Source: Aurantimonadaceae bacterium
GTDB lineage: Bacteria; Pseudomonadota; Alphaproteobacteria; Rhizobiales; Rhizobiaceae
Assembly: GCA_947474855.1 (NCBI GenBank)
Contig: CANJKV010000003.1
Location: forward strand, 26,376 to 90,375
Reading direction: 5' to 3'
Length of the DNA stretch: 64,000 nucleotides
Under the pieces are notes generated by a model. The model searched no databases, was not told where the DNA came from, and saw only the letters and a list, made by a program, of their open reading frames with translations. Shown here one piece after another: positions 8,972 through 17,658 of the stretch. A program made the position numbers and the translations under genes. The first letter of the stretch is position 1; each line of letters begins with the position of its first letter.

Positions 8972-9390
8972 GGCTACGACTCACCGAGGCAGCCGACCGA
9001 GACATCGAGCGCATCCTCGAGGATACGTTGGAGTTTTTCGGCCCGAACCAGTTGAAGGCCTATTCAGCATTGATCGAGCAGGCGCTCGGGCGGGTCGGGA
9101 CAGATCCAAGGGGGCTCGTCACGTCGGAGCGCGAGGACATCGGCCCCGGCGTGCGCTCCCTACGGTTGGCCGACGTGGCGAGGCGCAGGGGTGCGGCATC
9201 CCACAGCCTCTACTTCCTGCCCCGGGCCGACGATGCGGACGCTGTCACGGTCGTCTTGCGCGTGCTCCACGATCGGATGGAACCCCGGCAGCGTGTCGCC
9301 TTGGCCATCCTCGACCGGGCACCCAACGCTCCTCCCGACGAAGGCGACGAGCCGCTCGACGCGCAGGGAGCGTCCCCGGGTCTCCGCTAG
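8968..9390 (+). CDS. parE: ParE-like toxin with C-terminal extension
   Basis: A 140-residue RelE/ParE-superfamily protein (LRLTEAADRDIERILED at the start, HSLYFLPR and VTVVLRVLHDRMEP later). ParE toxins usually inhibit gyrase. Its start is TTG, overlapping parD's stop, which couples translation. The ParE core ends near residue 112; the last 28 residues (RAPNAPPDEGDEPLDAQ) are an acidic extension not usual in the family. It meets the leftward transposase fragment tail to tail with 4 bp overlap. Confidence 0.8.
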   Translation: MRLRLTEAADRDIERILEDTLEFFGPNQLKAYSALIEQALGRVGTDPRGLVTSEREDIGPGVRSLRLADVARRRGAASHSLYFLPRADDADAVTVVLRVLHDRMEPRQRVALAILDRAPNAPPDEGDEPLDAQGASPGLR

Positions 9391-9970
9391 TCCCGCAGGG
9401 CCACGCCCGATCCGGGGAGAAGGTGTCGCCAGAGGCCCGCGACGACCTCCTCCCTGCTGGCGCGGGGCGGATGTCGGTAGCGGGCGGTCGAGCGCTCCTC
9501 GCCCGCCCGCCGCGTCGGCAATGCCGGGCGCGTCGGCTTGCCCCTGACGTAGCGCACGTCGGTGCGCGGACCGATCTCGTCGAGCGCGTCGAGGAGGTCC
9601 ATGCCCTCCTGCCGCGCCAGCGCCTTGGCCATCGACAGGCGGTCCGGCGACACCATGGCGAGGATCTGAGCCCGGTGCGCCCGCCGCCATTCCGAGGTGT
9701 CGCCGACGATGTCGCGGTAGGTGGTCCGCGGCAGCGACTGCCCGACGCCGAGGAGGCGGTCCATGGCCGACTGGAACGAGCGCCTGCGGTTCCAGCGGAA
9801 GACGAACTCGTTGAGGTAGGCGTTCATGTGCTTCTCGCGGAAGCCGTGGAAGGTGCCGAGCGCCCAGCGCTTCTGGTTCGAGAAGACGCGGTGGACGCGC
9901 TCGAAGGTCACGTGCGCGGGCAGCGCGTTGCGGCCGCTGAGGTTGCGCGGCACGTGGCGGCGCGCCGGGA
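9387..9970 (-). pseudogene. C-terminal remnant of an IS1595 (ISXO2-like) transposase
   Basis: The frame reads FERVHRVFSNQKRWALGTFHG, then KHMNAYLNEFVFRWNRRR and AMDRLLGVG, the conserved end of ISXO2-like DDE transposases. The N-terminal and catalytic parts are missing: upstream the frame runs straight into repeat copy R1 at 9971. After the transposase signature there is a tail of about 115 unrelated residues to 9387. The element is dead; truncation at the edge of R1 suggests insertion or recombination there. Confidence 0.75.
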
Positions 9971-10061
9971 TGTGGATCGGCGCACAGCTTCGACGCCGAT
10001 AGGGGCAGTAACCTGTTGAGCGGATTGACCTCGACCTGGTCGGCGCGCATCTCCGATCAAC
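9971..10061 (+). repeat. Dispersed MITE-like repeat, copy R1
   Basis: Full-length copy in the reference orientation. It starts TGTGGATCGG, contains CTTCGACGCCGAT and AACCTGTTGAGC, and ends CCGATCAAC. The ends GTGGATCGG and CCGATCAAC are imperfect inverted repeats. It cuts off the IS1595 transposase remnant. Confidence 0.75.
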
Positions 10062-10141
10062 AACAACGATCTTAGAGAGCGACGGAACCTTGATCGTCTC
10101 ACAAAGACGTCCGCGGGTCGCAAGCGCCTTAAGACTTCTCG

Positions 10142-10549
10142 ATGACACGCAGAAAGCAGTATGCCGCCTTGCCTTATCGGGAGGAGGAGGGAAAACTGAA
10201 CGTCCTGTTGATCACCTCGCGCGAGACCGGACGATGAGTCATTCCGAAGGGCAGGCCGACGAAGAACCGCAACCCGCACAGGGCGGCCGCGATCGAGGCC
10301 TACGAGGAAGCGGGTGTGATCGGCACGGCTGACAAGCGGCCGCTCGGCGCTTACGACTACGAGAAGCGTCTTGAGAGTGGCGCAACCATTCCTTGCAACA
10401 CCACTGTTTTTCCGCTGCCCGTTGAGCGGCTGGAGGATAGGTGGCCCGAAGCCGGCCAGCGTGAACGCCTATGGTTCGAGCCTGAGAAAGCGGCCGGCGT
10501 CGTGAATGAGCCCAATCTGGCGTTGATCCTGCGCTCGTTGCGAGCATAG
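10142..10549 (+). pseudogene. NUDIX hydrolase with in-frame stop
   Basis: From ATG 10142 one frame encodes MTRRKQYAALPYR through SRETGR, then TGA at 10235-10237, then VIPKGRPTKN, a NUDIX box (PHRAAAIEAYEEAGV) and a normal end at 10549. In relatives the position before VIPKG is Trp (TGG), so TGG to TGA is the simplest explanation. Length without the stop (135 residues) suits diadenosine/diphosphoinositol-polyphosphate hydrolase-like NUDIX proteins. I judge it a recent pseudogene; readthrough or a restart downstream cannot be excluded. Confidence 0.75.
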
Positions 10550-10572
10550 GAGCAACGGAGCCCATCAGTGGA

Positions 10573-10592
10573 AAGGCGGCTTGAGCCGCCTT
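10573..10592 (+). terminator. Intrinsic-terminator-like hairpin after the NUDIX gene
   Basis: AAGGCGGC, loop TTGA, GCCGCCTT: a perfect 8-bp stem 24 bases after the NUDIX stop, followed by a short CATG rather than a long T-run. Confidence 0.5.
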
Positions 10593-10755
10593 CATGATGT
10601 CCCTCAGGGTACCCAGTCCTCGACACCCGGCCGCTGTGTGTCGTCAAGCCTTCGGAGGAACAAGCACCTCTCGGTCCCGTTGTCCTCGCATCCCCTACGA
10701 GACCAAGCATCCTGAGTGGGCTTGCGGGACAATCGGCAAGACAAGGGAGGCCACA

Positions 10756-11787
10756 ATGGCCGATGAAAGGCGCTATGGCGGCTATGGCCGCGACTGGAAC
10801 GGCCGCCGGGACGATGAGTACCGCAGTTCGGATCGCTCCAGCCGATCAGGCTATGGAGGCGAAGGCCGCTCAGGTGGGTACTACGGCGATCAGGATCGTG
10901 ATCGCTCCAACCAATATGGGCGCGGTGGCCAGAGTGGCTACGGCGAAGACGATTATGGATTTGGCCGCAGCCGGTCCGGCGACTCTGGCAGATTGAGCGG
11001 CTATGAAGCCTGGGATCGGGATTATGGAAGCGAACGCTACGGCGGCGGTTCCGAAGGTCGCGGTTCCGACTACGACGCCTCGCGGAGCAGCTACCCTTCA
11101 GACTATTCACGCGGCTACGGACAAGGCAGCTACAGCGGCGTGGATTTCGACCGCTCGCGCTCGGGCTCCTACCGTGCAAGCTCCTATGGCGAGCGCTCAG
11201 GTTCTTATGACCGCGACTATGGCGCTCGCACTTCGAGAATGGGTCAATCGCCCGATTACGGCTATGGCCGCGACCGTGACTACTCGGAACGTGGCCGCGG
11301 CGAGCGCGGCTTCATGGATCGCATGGGCGACGAGATCTCGTCCTGGTTCGGCGACGAGGATGCCGCCCGGCGGCGCGAGCAGGACCAACGCCATTCCGGC
11401 AAGGGTCCGCGCAGCTACACCCGCTCGGACGATCGCATCAAGGATGACGTCAACGACCGCCTGACCGACGACCACTACGTCGATGCTTCTGACATCGAGG
11501 TCAGCGTCAAGGATCGCGAGGTCACGCTGAACGGTTACGTCTCAAGCCGGGACGAGAAGCGTCGGGCAGAAGATTGCGCCGAGCGCGTGTCCGGCGTCAC
11601 CCATGTCCAGAACAACCTACGCGTCCAATCCAGCGCCGGCTCGACCATATCGGGAACGGGAACAGCTATGGGCATGGGGGCTGGGACCAGCACAGGCAGG
11701 ACCAGCGGCAGTTCTCTGTCCGAGACCGGTTCCGCGACGGGAACAAGTTCGGCTTTGGGCACCACCAAGTCAGGCACCAGCTCGTAG
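10756..11787 (+). CDS. BON-domain protein with long Arg/Gly/Tyr-rich N-terminus
   Basis: A 343-residue protein. Residues 1-190 are low complexity, rich in Arg, Gly, Tyr, Ser and Asp (MADERRYGGYGRDWN). Then comes SWFGDEDAARRREQD, a motif found next to BON domains in rhizobia. The BON domain (about residues 215-295) reads RIKDDVNDRLTDD, SDIEVSVKDREVTLNGYV and VSGVTHVQNNLRV. The tail is Ser/Thr/Gly-rich. BON domains bind membranes or phospholipid; such proteins are often stress-induced envelope proteins. ATG 10756 follows GGGAGG. A strong terminator follows at 11815. Confidence 0.8.
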   Translation: MADERRYGGYGRDWNGRRDDEYRSSDRSSRSGYGGEGRSGGYYGDQDRDRSNQYGRGGQSGYGEDDYGFGRSRSGDSGRLSGYEAWDRDYGSERYGGGSEGRGSDYDASRSSYPSDYSRGYGQGSYSGVDFDRSRSGSYRASSYGERSGSYDRDYGARTSRMGQSPDYGYGRDRDYSERGRGERGFMDRMGDEISSWFGDEDAARRREQDQRHSGKGPRSYTRSDDRIKDDVNDRLTDDHYVDASDIEVSVKDREVTLNGYVSSRDEKRRAEDCAERVSGVTHVQNNLRVQSSAGSTISGTGTAMGMGAGTSTGRTSGSSLSETGSATGTSSALGTTKSGTSS

Positions 11788-11814
11788 GTCGCCACAGACA
11801 TATAGCACATCAGG

Positions 11815-11844
11815 ACGCCTCCCGCTTCTCGCTGGAGGCGTTTT
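11815..11844 (+). terminator. Rho-independent terminator after the BON gene
   Basis: ACGCCTCC (11815-11822) pairs with GGAGGCGT (11834-11841), followed by TTT. It separates the BON gene from the ferritin-like gene, so each probably has its own promoter. Confidence 0.7.
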
Positions 11845-11913
11845 GCCCGCTGCGCATTCCCGCAGCTCTCACTCGCTGAAAGCTTTCAACAGATACTGCA
11901 AGGGACGAGTACG

Positions 11914-12417
11914 ATGGGCCTCTTCACCAAAGACATCGAGACGCTGAACGACGCATTCGTTCACGTGCTCCAGACAACCTACTACGCTGAAAGGCAGATC
12001 ACCGAGGCGTTGCCGACGATGATCGACAATGCAACTTCTCCCGAGCTCAAGCAGGGCTTCCAGACGCATTTGCGGGAAACCGAGAACCAGATCAAGCGAC
12101 TGGAGCAGGTATTCCGTATGCATGGTGCCGAGCCTGAGGAGGCGACCTGCCCGGCGATAGACGGCATCATCAAAGCCGGCAACTCCATGGCCGGCAACAT
12201 CGCCGATAAGCAAGTACTCGACGCCGCGCTCACCAACGCCGCACAAATGGTCGAGCACTACGAGATCGCGCAGTATGGCACTCTGATCGCGTGGGCGCGA
12301 GAACTGGGCCGTGAAGACTGCGCCAGCGTCTTGGCGGAAACGCTCTCTGAGGAGAAGGCGACAGACGCCAAGCTCACTCAGCTCGCGGAGAGCCGGGTGA
12401 ATCGCAAGGCGGCGTAA
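11914..12417 (+). CDS. YciE/YciF ferritin-like protein (DUF892)
   Basis: A 167-residue all-helical protein of the YciE/YciF family. Ferritin-like helix signatures are visible: TTYYAERQITEALP, FQTHLRETENQIKRLEQVF, and MVEHYEIAQYGTLI with a metal-binding E-H-x2-E pattern. Length is standard. Family members are stress- or stationary-phase-induced and form dimers with a di-iron-like site; the exact reaction is not known. Neighbouring BON protein and this gene are a common stress-linked pair in rhizobia (established co-occurrence as I recall, not tested here). Confidence 0.85.
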   Translation: MGLFTKDIETLNDAFVHVLQTTYYAERQITEALPTMIDNATSPELKQGFQTHLRETENQIKRLEQVFRMHGAEPEEATCPAIDGIIKAGNSMAGNIADKQVLDAALTNAAQMVEHYEIAQYGTLIAWARELGREDCASVLAETLSEEKATDAKLTQLAESRVNRKAA

Positions 12418-12821
12418 GCCAGTCTGGGATACCGTACCGGCTTTCGGGACAGCGGTCGAGAGCTGCTGCCCCGCCGTGGGGGTCAGTTCCTCATGTCGTT
12501 GAGGGGCCAGTTTACCGTGTCGTCGGACATGGAGCGCTGCACCGCATGACAGCGTGATCCAGTAAGCTGACCGTCCGCTCCGTGGCGGCCCCTATGAGGT
12601 GGTGAAGGACGCCGTTCGGACCCGCGGCGGAGCCCCCCGAATGTCCAAGCCTTTGTCTGCCTGTTGATCGGCGATTCGTGACGACCAGCTTGAGGTCAGT
12701 GCGCTCAACAGTTTACCGCGCCGATCGGCGTCGAAGCTACGCACCGATCCACAGATGGCTGACCTTTGGCGCGAGCAGGATGGCCCCAAGCCGATCCTGC
12801 CCCGCCTTCATTCGGACAATT
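12418..12821. other. Intergenic region containing repeat R2
   Basis: About 400 bp without a gene. Repeat copy R2 occupies 12663-12754. A CGGACAAT octamer at 12813-12820 is repeated beyond the next element and may be a target duplication. Confidence 0.4.
12663..12754 (-). repeat. Dispersed MITE-like repeat, copy R2
   Basis: Full-length copy in reverse orientation. It starts GTTGATCGGCG, contains GCTCAACAGTTTACCGC and GCCGATCGGCGTCGAAGC, and ends CCGATCCACAG. It is one of the two best copies for building the consensus. Confidence 0.75.
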
Positions 12822-13461
12822 GGCAATCGCGCAAGCGGGGTTGCTCGAGCGGCTCCATCGTCCCGCGAGCGCAACCGCTGTTCCCGCTTGTCCGGGGTCG
12901 CTGGCCGGGTCACCCTGGATGCATGAACGTCCAGGTCCGCACCTTCCACGACCGCCTCGACGACCATCCCGCCCCGGGGCGCGATGGCGGCCGACTTCGG
13001 CAGGGCGCAGCGCTGGCTCCACGCCCAGTCGCGCAGGGGCCGGACGAGGACGGGCGACCCTGCCAAGGACCACGGGCGCGGCTACGGCGCCCACGGCATG
13101 ATCGCCAAGCAGTGGGAACACTGCTGGCGCGACCTCGTGGGCAAGGCCCCGAGTGGATCGGCCGAGGCCACGCGTGGGCGCAGTGGAGGAAGGTCGCAAT
13201 CGGCAGGAGGCCCGTCCTGACAGGACGCACCGGGCCGGGAGTACGTCCCGTCCGACCCGTCGTGAGCGCGGGGGGCGCGAATCCCTCGTCCGCACGGCGA
13301 GGCGGAGCCCAGCGCCCCGTCCGGTGGGGGCGCCGCGATGCGCCTCGGGCGGACCCCGGCCATGGCCTCGAGCCCCGGCCGGACCGCCGCTCGGAGACCC
13401 CCGCGGTGCTGGGGGCGCAAGGGAGCGCTCAGATCCTTGAGCAACCCCGTTTGCGCGATAG
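12822..13461. mobile_element. Inverted-repeat-bounded element, about 640 bp, content unknown
   Basis: GGCAATCGCGCAAGCGGGG at 12822-12840 faces an inverted near-copy ending at 13461; allowing three mismatches the arms match over about 30 bp. GGACAAT flanks both ends as a direct repeat, suggesting a 7-8 bp target duplication. The interior contains no convincing frame; the best frame starts at 12984 and resembles no family I know. It could be a decayed IS or a non-autonomous derivative. Confidence 0.5.
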
Positions 13462-13508
13462 CCGGACAATGACGTTGCCGGGATGGTCTACAGTGCCTAC
13501 GAACGCGC

Positions 13509-13580
13509 GGCTTCCGCGCCGATTGGCGCGACCACCTGTTGCGCGGGCTGAGCTCGCAACGGTCGTCTCGCACCCTCAAT
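13509..13580 (+). repeat. Dispersed MITE-like repeat, copy R3 (degenerate)
   Basis: CTTCCGCGCCGATTGGCGCG, ACCTGTTG and GGGCTGAGCTCGCAA, then GTCGTCTCG match the consensus in order; both extreme ends are poor. It lies about 190 bp from the end of the giant leftward gene. Confidence 0.55.
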
Positions 13581-13772
13581 GAACGCTCTTGCGCGACTGC
13601 GCAGTCATGAAAGCTGGCTGACGTCGCGAAGTCGAGCTCCCAAGGTCAGCCTGGCTCCTTGCAGAGTTCGCGCAATCACTTGCAACGGCCCCGCAAATCC
13701 TTGAATTCACGGCTGCCGGGGTCAGCGATGCGGGTGGGTCGGCAGGGTGCCGTTGACGCCCGCCGGATGGCG

Positions 13773-16700
13773 TCATCCCACACCCGGGGCCGGGACGCCG
13801 TCCCTGTACCGCCTGAACCGCTCGTGTTGAAGGCGGGCGAGGATCCGCCAGAGCGGGAGCGGCATCGGCTCGGCGAGAGACCTCAGGCGATTGACGTCGA
13901 ACTCCCATTGCAGGAGACGCCTGCGCCTCTCGTCCTCCTCCAGCTCGGTGTTCTCCACGAAGGTGCGGTTCATCTTCGCGCGCTCCAGCCGGAGCCGCAG
14001 GCCGGCCCGGACCCGCCGCCCGAGGCCGACGAGCAGCGCGTCCGCCTCCGCCAGGAACGCCTCGGCGATTCGCAGGCGTGTCGCCAGGTTGTCGCCGTTG
14101 CTCAGGAGCCGGAGCATGGTGGCCTCGAGGACGATCTGGGCCGAGCGCTCCCTGCTGAAGCGGAACAGGTTCCGCGAAAGTCCGTCCAGGGTCCGTCGGG
14201 CCTGCTGGCTGAAGACGCTCGGTTCGTTGCCGGCACGGCACCGCTTGGCCGCAGAGCGACGTCCCTCAAGCTTCAGGGCGACGCGCACGATCTGTCGGGC
14301 GGCGTTGCCGGACGCGAGGTAATGGATTCCGAGCGGATCCATCGAGAAGGTGGCGAGCCGCAGTTGCTCGGACAGGACGAGCCGGGCGAACGACGAGCAG
14401 AAGAGTTCGTCGATGCGCTCCTCCAGCGTGTCCTCCGGACCCGACAGGAACGCCCTCATGATCGGCAGCCTGCCCTCGCCCGATGAACCGACGTCCGCCG
14501 GGCGGTTGAGCTTGCCGGCCGCCCCCGCAAGGTCCGCGACGGTCGCCCCGAGCTCGCCGAGGCGGGCATAGACGTCGCTGATCTCGTGGAGGACCGCCGC
14601 CGCGCTTCGGCCGTCCCCGAGGCGAGCCGCGACCTCGCCGATCTCGGGGGGCATCGCGAAGGCGTTGGGGGGCAGTCTCGGCGTGGCGGTCCCGAGTCTC
14701 GGGTCCGGCGGCCTCAGCACGGCCAGGTACCTGCGGGCCTGCCGCTCCAGCGCCTCGTCCAGCGCCGCCTTGAGCCCCTCGCCGTCGCCGCACGCCGTGA
14801 GCGCGCGCGAGATGCGGCTCTCGACGGCCGCGGCATCGATGCTCTCGCCGCTCAGGAGCCTGATCTCGAACAGCCGCTTGAAGGCCCCGTGCGGGATCTC
14901 CGGTCCGAGGGAGGCCCGGGCTGACGAGGTTCCGACATCCGGCGCGGACAGGAGGGTCCCCTCGGCCGTCGGCACCTCGCCGACCGCGAGGTAGCTCTGC
15001 GCGAGGGCGGCCCGGTGGTCCGCGGGAATGTCGGCGAAGCCCCTTCCGAGCCGCCCCATCCACTCGACCAGCCCCGCGCCCATGGGCGGAGCCGGGTCCG
15101 GCCGGATGGCCTTCGGCCAGAGCTGCCAGGGTTCGTCGAAGTAGGTGAGGATGTCCCCCTTCAACTCGTCGAGGCCGTAAAGCCGCGACAGGTTCCACGC
15201 TGGGGGGTTCTCGATCAATCTCCGATAGCAGAAGGCGTAGAGATACAGCCAGAACTGCGAGGGCCTCGAGGAGGTCACCAACGACCGGGTGCCGAACTCG
15301 AGGTCGTCGTCGACCGACATCGCGCCGGACGCGTCGATGGACACGGGGATGCTCTGGAGGCCGCTGTAGATCACCGAGAGCATGCGCCGCCACGGCCGGA
15401 TCGACTGGAGGCCCGTGTTGTCGAGGTGTCGGAGGGAGATCGTCTGCTGGGTCAGCGCGTCCTCGGCGAGGAGGCGGTGGACGGCGTGGAAGTCCCGCCG
15501 GGAAAGCCGCCTTGCGGCCGCGTCGCGCGCGAGGAGCTTCGTCTCCGGGAACAGGTAGTCGACCGACCGGGCGGACGTGTCGTCGCCGTCCGTGGCCGAC
15601 AGGCCGTACTCGAGCGGGTGGGACGATCCACCCTTCGGGGAGGTCCCGTCGAGGCCCTCGAAGGCGTCGTTGCGCACCAGCCCGAGGATGGGAAGGGCGT
15701 GCCCGCACAGGCGGTCGATCTCCGCCGCCAGCTCCCCCCGCCCCTCGCTCGCGGCCATCTCCGGCAGCACCGTCCACGGGACGGTGCGCCCGGCCCGCGC
15801 GAGGCGGCGCAGCGTGCCTGGCCGCAAGCCGTCCGGGGTCATCGACACGACGAGTGCGATCTCCAGCCAGAGGGGCGAACGCTCGGCAAGGATCGCGAGG
15901 AAGGCCTCGACCGCTTTGTCGACAATGACGAGGCGGCGCCCGCTGAAGCGCCGGACGAGCTCGTCTACGCGCGCGGGGAACCTGTCGGGATCGAGTTCCA
16001 GCGCGACGCTCAGGACCGCCTCGACGAGGTTGATGGCGTCCGTGCCGTCCGACTTGAAACCGTCGGCTTGCGAGACGCGCCGCAGGGCGTGCCCGATGGT
16101 GTCGCCGTCCCTTCCGTCGCCCGTCGGCGGGTGCACCCGGTTCCTGTCGACCGCGCCCGACCACTCCGCCCCGTCGAGGATGGGCAGGCGGAACGTCTGG
16201 GGCGAGACGGCTCCCGGCACCCGGGCCAACCGCTTGAGGCGGACCTCGTCGAGGCGCTCGTTGGACGTCACCACGATCCGGTTGTCGCGGAACGTCGCCA
16301 GGTCCAGGGTCGGGTCCCCGCCCATCGGCGGCTCGAGAAGGCGCGCCCAGAGCGAGTCGAGGTAGTCGTCGGCGATCCTGCGTTCCAGCAGCGTCATCCG
16401 GTCGTCGACGTGGTGACCGTCGAAGACGAGGATCGCGGGCCGCTCGGCGAGGGAGAGCCGGATGCGATGGACCACGTCAAACAGGCCATCGGCATCCGAC
16501 ATCGGCGCGCCGCCCCCGGCATCCCCGCTGTCCCGCCCCTCTGCGAAGGCGCGCAGGCGGCCCAGCACCTGCGAGATGTTGAGGATCTCGAACCCGCCCG
16601 AAGCGGTCCGCGTCCGCGTCGGCAGGAGGAGGGTCCTCCTCTCCTCCCGCGCCAGGTCGCCGACCCACCGCGCGCAGGCGGAGAGCCCGAACCAGAGGCC

Positions 16701-17381
16701 CTTGCCGTGGATGTTGACGAAGGTCGGCTTCCCGGCCCCCTTCGCGAGCGCGCCCTCCACCCATGCGGCGAAACCCGCGCGATCGGGTGCCGACATGAGG
16801 AAGTCCCCACCGCCCCTTCCACCGCTCCCCGCGCCCGCCGCCTCCACGGTCGGCGGATCCTGCGACCCGTCGACGGCCCCGGCATCCCCGCGCAACCAGG
16901 CGACATAGGCGTCGATCGCGTCTGGTCCGACGAACGGGCGCCCGAACATGGCCCGCTCGGTCTCCTGATCCAACGAGGGAAGCCCGCGGCGCCTCGCCAC
17001 GAGGGTCGAGATGCCGCGCTCGAACCTCCGGAGCTTGAAGCCGCCGACGCGATGATGGGCGATCTGGACGATCTTCTGGATGTTGCCCCCGTGCGTCGGC
17101 ATCCGCCGCTGCCTGCGCTCGTCCGGCTCGAGCTTGCGGGCCTCCCTCGCCACGTCGCCAAAGAAGGTGCCGCGCTGCTCGCCGACGAGGGCCTCGATGC
17201 AGAGGAGGCGCGGGATGATCCCGAGATCGCCTCCCGTGGCCATCAGCAGCCCCAGGGGTTTGCGGCAGACGATCCGCGCGCCACCCGCCTCCACCTCGAG
17301 CGGCTTCTCCCCGAGGCTCTCGGGAAAGCCCCTGCGCGCGAGCTCGGCCCACAGGAGACGCACGTCATCGAGATCGGCCAT
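13773..17381 (-). CDS. Giant unrecognised protein with AAA/STAND-like motifs
   Basis: A 1202-residue protein. Residues 1-170 form a helical N-terminal domain. A Gly-rich linker (about 180-195) leads to an NTPase-like core: FVNIHGKGLWFG near 221-232 as a degenerate P-loop, AILVFDGHH at 316-324 as Walker B, and NRIVVTSNERLDEV near 367-380 resembling an AAA sensor-1 strand. The remaining 800 residues look alpha-helical and repeat-like, with many DALLxGL and ARRYL segments, as in STAND-type C-termini. No membrane helix is evident. I chose ATG 17381; an ATG at 17438 adds 19 residues across the promoter. It diverges from the DUF4407-VirD4 operon over a shared operator-like region, so the two are probably one functional unit. 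Function unknown. Confidence 0.7.
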   Translation of the reverse strand: MADLDDVRLLWAELARRGFPESLGEKPLEVEAGGARIVCRKPLGLLMATGGDLGIIPRLLCIEALVGEQRGTFFGDVAREARKLEPDERRQRRMPTHGGNIQKIVQIAHHRVGGFKLRRFERGISTLVARRRGLPSLDQETERAMFGRPFVGPDAIDAYVAWLRGDAGAVDGSQDPPTVEAAGAGSGGRGGGDFLMSAPDRAGFAAWVEGALAKGAGKPTFVNIHGKGLWFGLSACARWVGDLAREERRTLLLPTRTRTASGGFEILNISQVLGRLRAFAEGRDSGDAGGGAPMSDADGLFDVVHRIRLSLAERPAILVFDGHHVDDRMTLLERRIADDYLDSLWARLLEPPMGGDPTLDLATFRDNRIVVTSNERLDEVRLKRLARVPGAVSPQTFRLPILDGAEWSGAVDRNRVHPPTGDGRDGDTIGHALRRVSQADGFKSDGTDAINLVEAVLSVALELDPDRFPARVDELVRRFSGRRLVIVDKAVEAFLAILAERSPLWLEIALVVSMTPDGLRPGTLRRLARAGRTVPWTVLPEMAASEGRGELAAEIDRLCGHALPILGLVRNDAFEGLDGTSPKGGSSHPLEYGLSATDGDDTSARSVDYLFPETKLLARDAAARRLSRRDFHAVHRLLAEDALTQQTISLRHLDNTGLQSIRPWRRMLSVIYSGLQSIPVSIDASGAMSVDDDLEFGTRSLVTSSRPSQFWLYLYAFCYRRLIENPPAWNLSRLYGLDELKGDILTYFDEPWQLWPKAIRPDPAPPMGAGLVEWMGRLGRGFADIPADHRAALAQSYLAVGEVPTAEGTLLSAPDVGTSSARASLGPEIPHGAFKRLFEIRLLSGESIDAAAVESRISRALTACGDGEGLKAALDEALERQARRYLAVLRPPDPRLGTATPRLPPNAFAMPPEIGEVAARLGDGRSAAAVLHEISDVYARLGELGATVADLAGAAGKLNRPADVGSSGEGRLPIMRAFLSGPEDTLEERIDELFCSSFARLVLSEQLRLATFSMDPLGIHYLASGNAARQIVRVALKLEGRRSAAKRCRAGNEPSVFSQQARRTLDGLSRNLFRFSRERSAQIVLEATMLRLLSNGDNLATRLRIAEAFLAEADALLVGLGRRVRAGLRLRLERAKMNRTFVENTELEEDERRRRLLQWEFDVNRLRSLAEPMPLPLWRILARLQHERFRRYRDGVPAPGVG

Positions 17382-17658
17382 GGCGGCACCCGGCGAGGTG
17401 GAGACGTCGCACCTTACCCTACGTCCGGTCCGCGGCAAGCGCGTCGGTACGATCGGTACGGATTTCCCGCCGGAGCCGCCCGGTCGCGGAAAGCGGACGC
17501 GCGAAAGGTACGGACAGTACGTTGAGATCGCCGCGCCGCCGGCCGGGACGCGAAGGTACCCGCCGAACCGACGAATCTTAACGGATTACCGACGATATCG
17601 GACGACGCGGCCCCGCGGTCCGCCGATGATGCGGCCATCGAAGACCAAGGAGGTCGAG
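17382..17658. promoter_or_regulatory. Divergent promoter region with repeated GGTACG motifs
   Basis: Between the leftward giant gene and the rightward operon the motif GGTAC recurs: CGGTACGAT near 17446, CGGTACGGA near 17454, AAGGTACGGA near 17506, AGTACGT near 17516 and AAGGTACCC near 17553. Spacings are about 10, 52, 10 and 37 bp. Clustering of a six-base motif in a divergent promoter suggests operators for one regulator. The last bases hold AAGGAGGTCGAG, a strong ribosome binding site for the gene at 17659. Confidence 0.45.

Noticed and set aside
12755..13582. Plus-strand frame across the 640-bp inverted-repeat element
   Set aside because: Arg/Pro-rich without a recognisable motif, and it crosses both element ends, so it is unlikely to be a gene.
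15015..17525. Very long plus-strand open frame opposite the giant gene
   Set aside because: It is the mirror of a GC-rich coding strand, rich in Arg/Pro/Glu with no domain; the minus-strand frame has ordered motifs and a sensible start.
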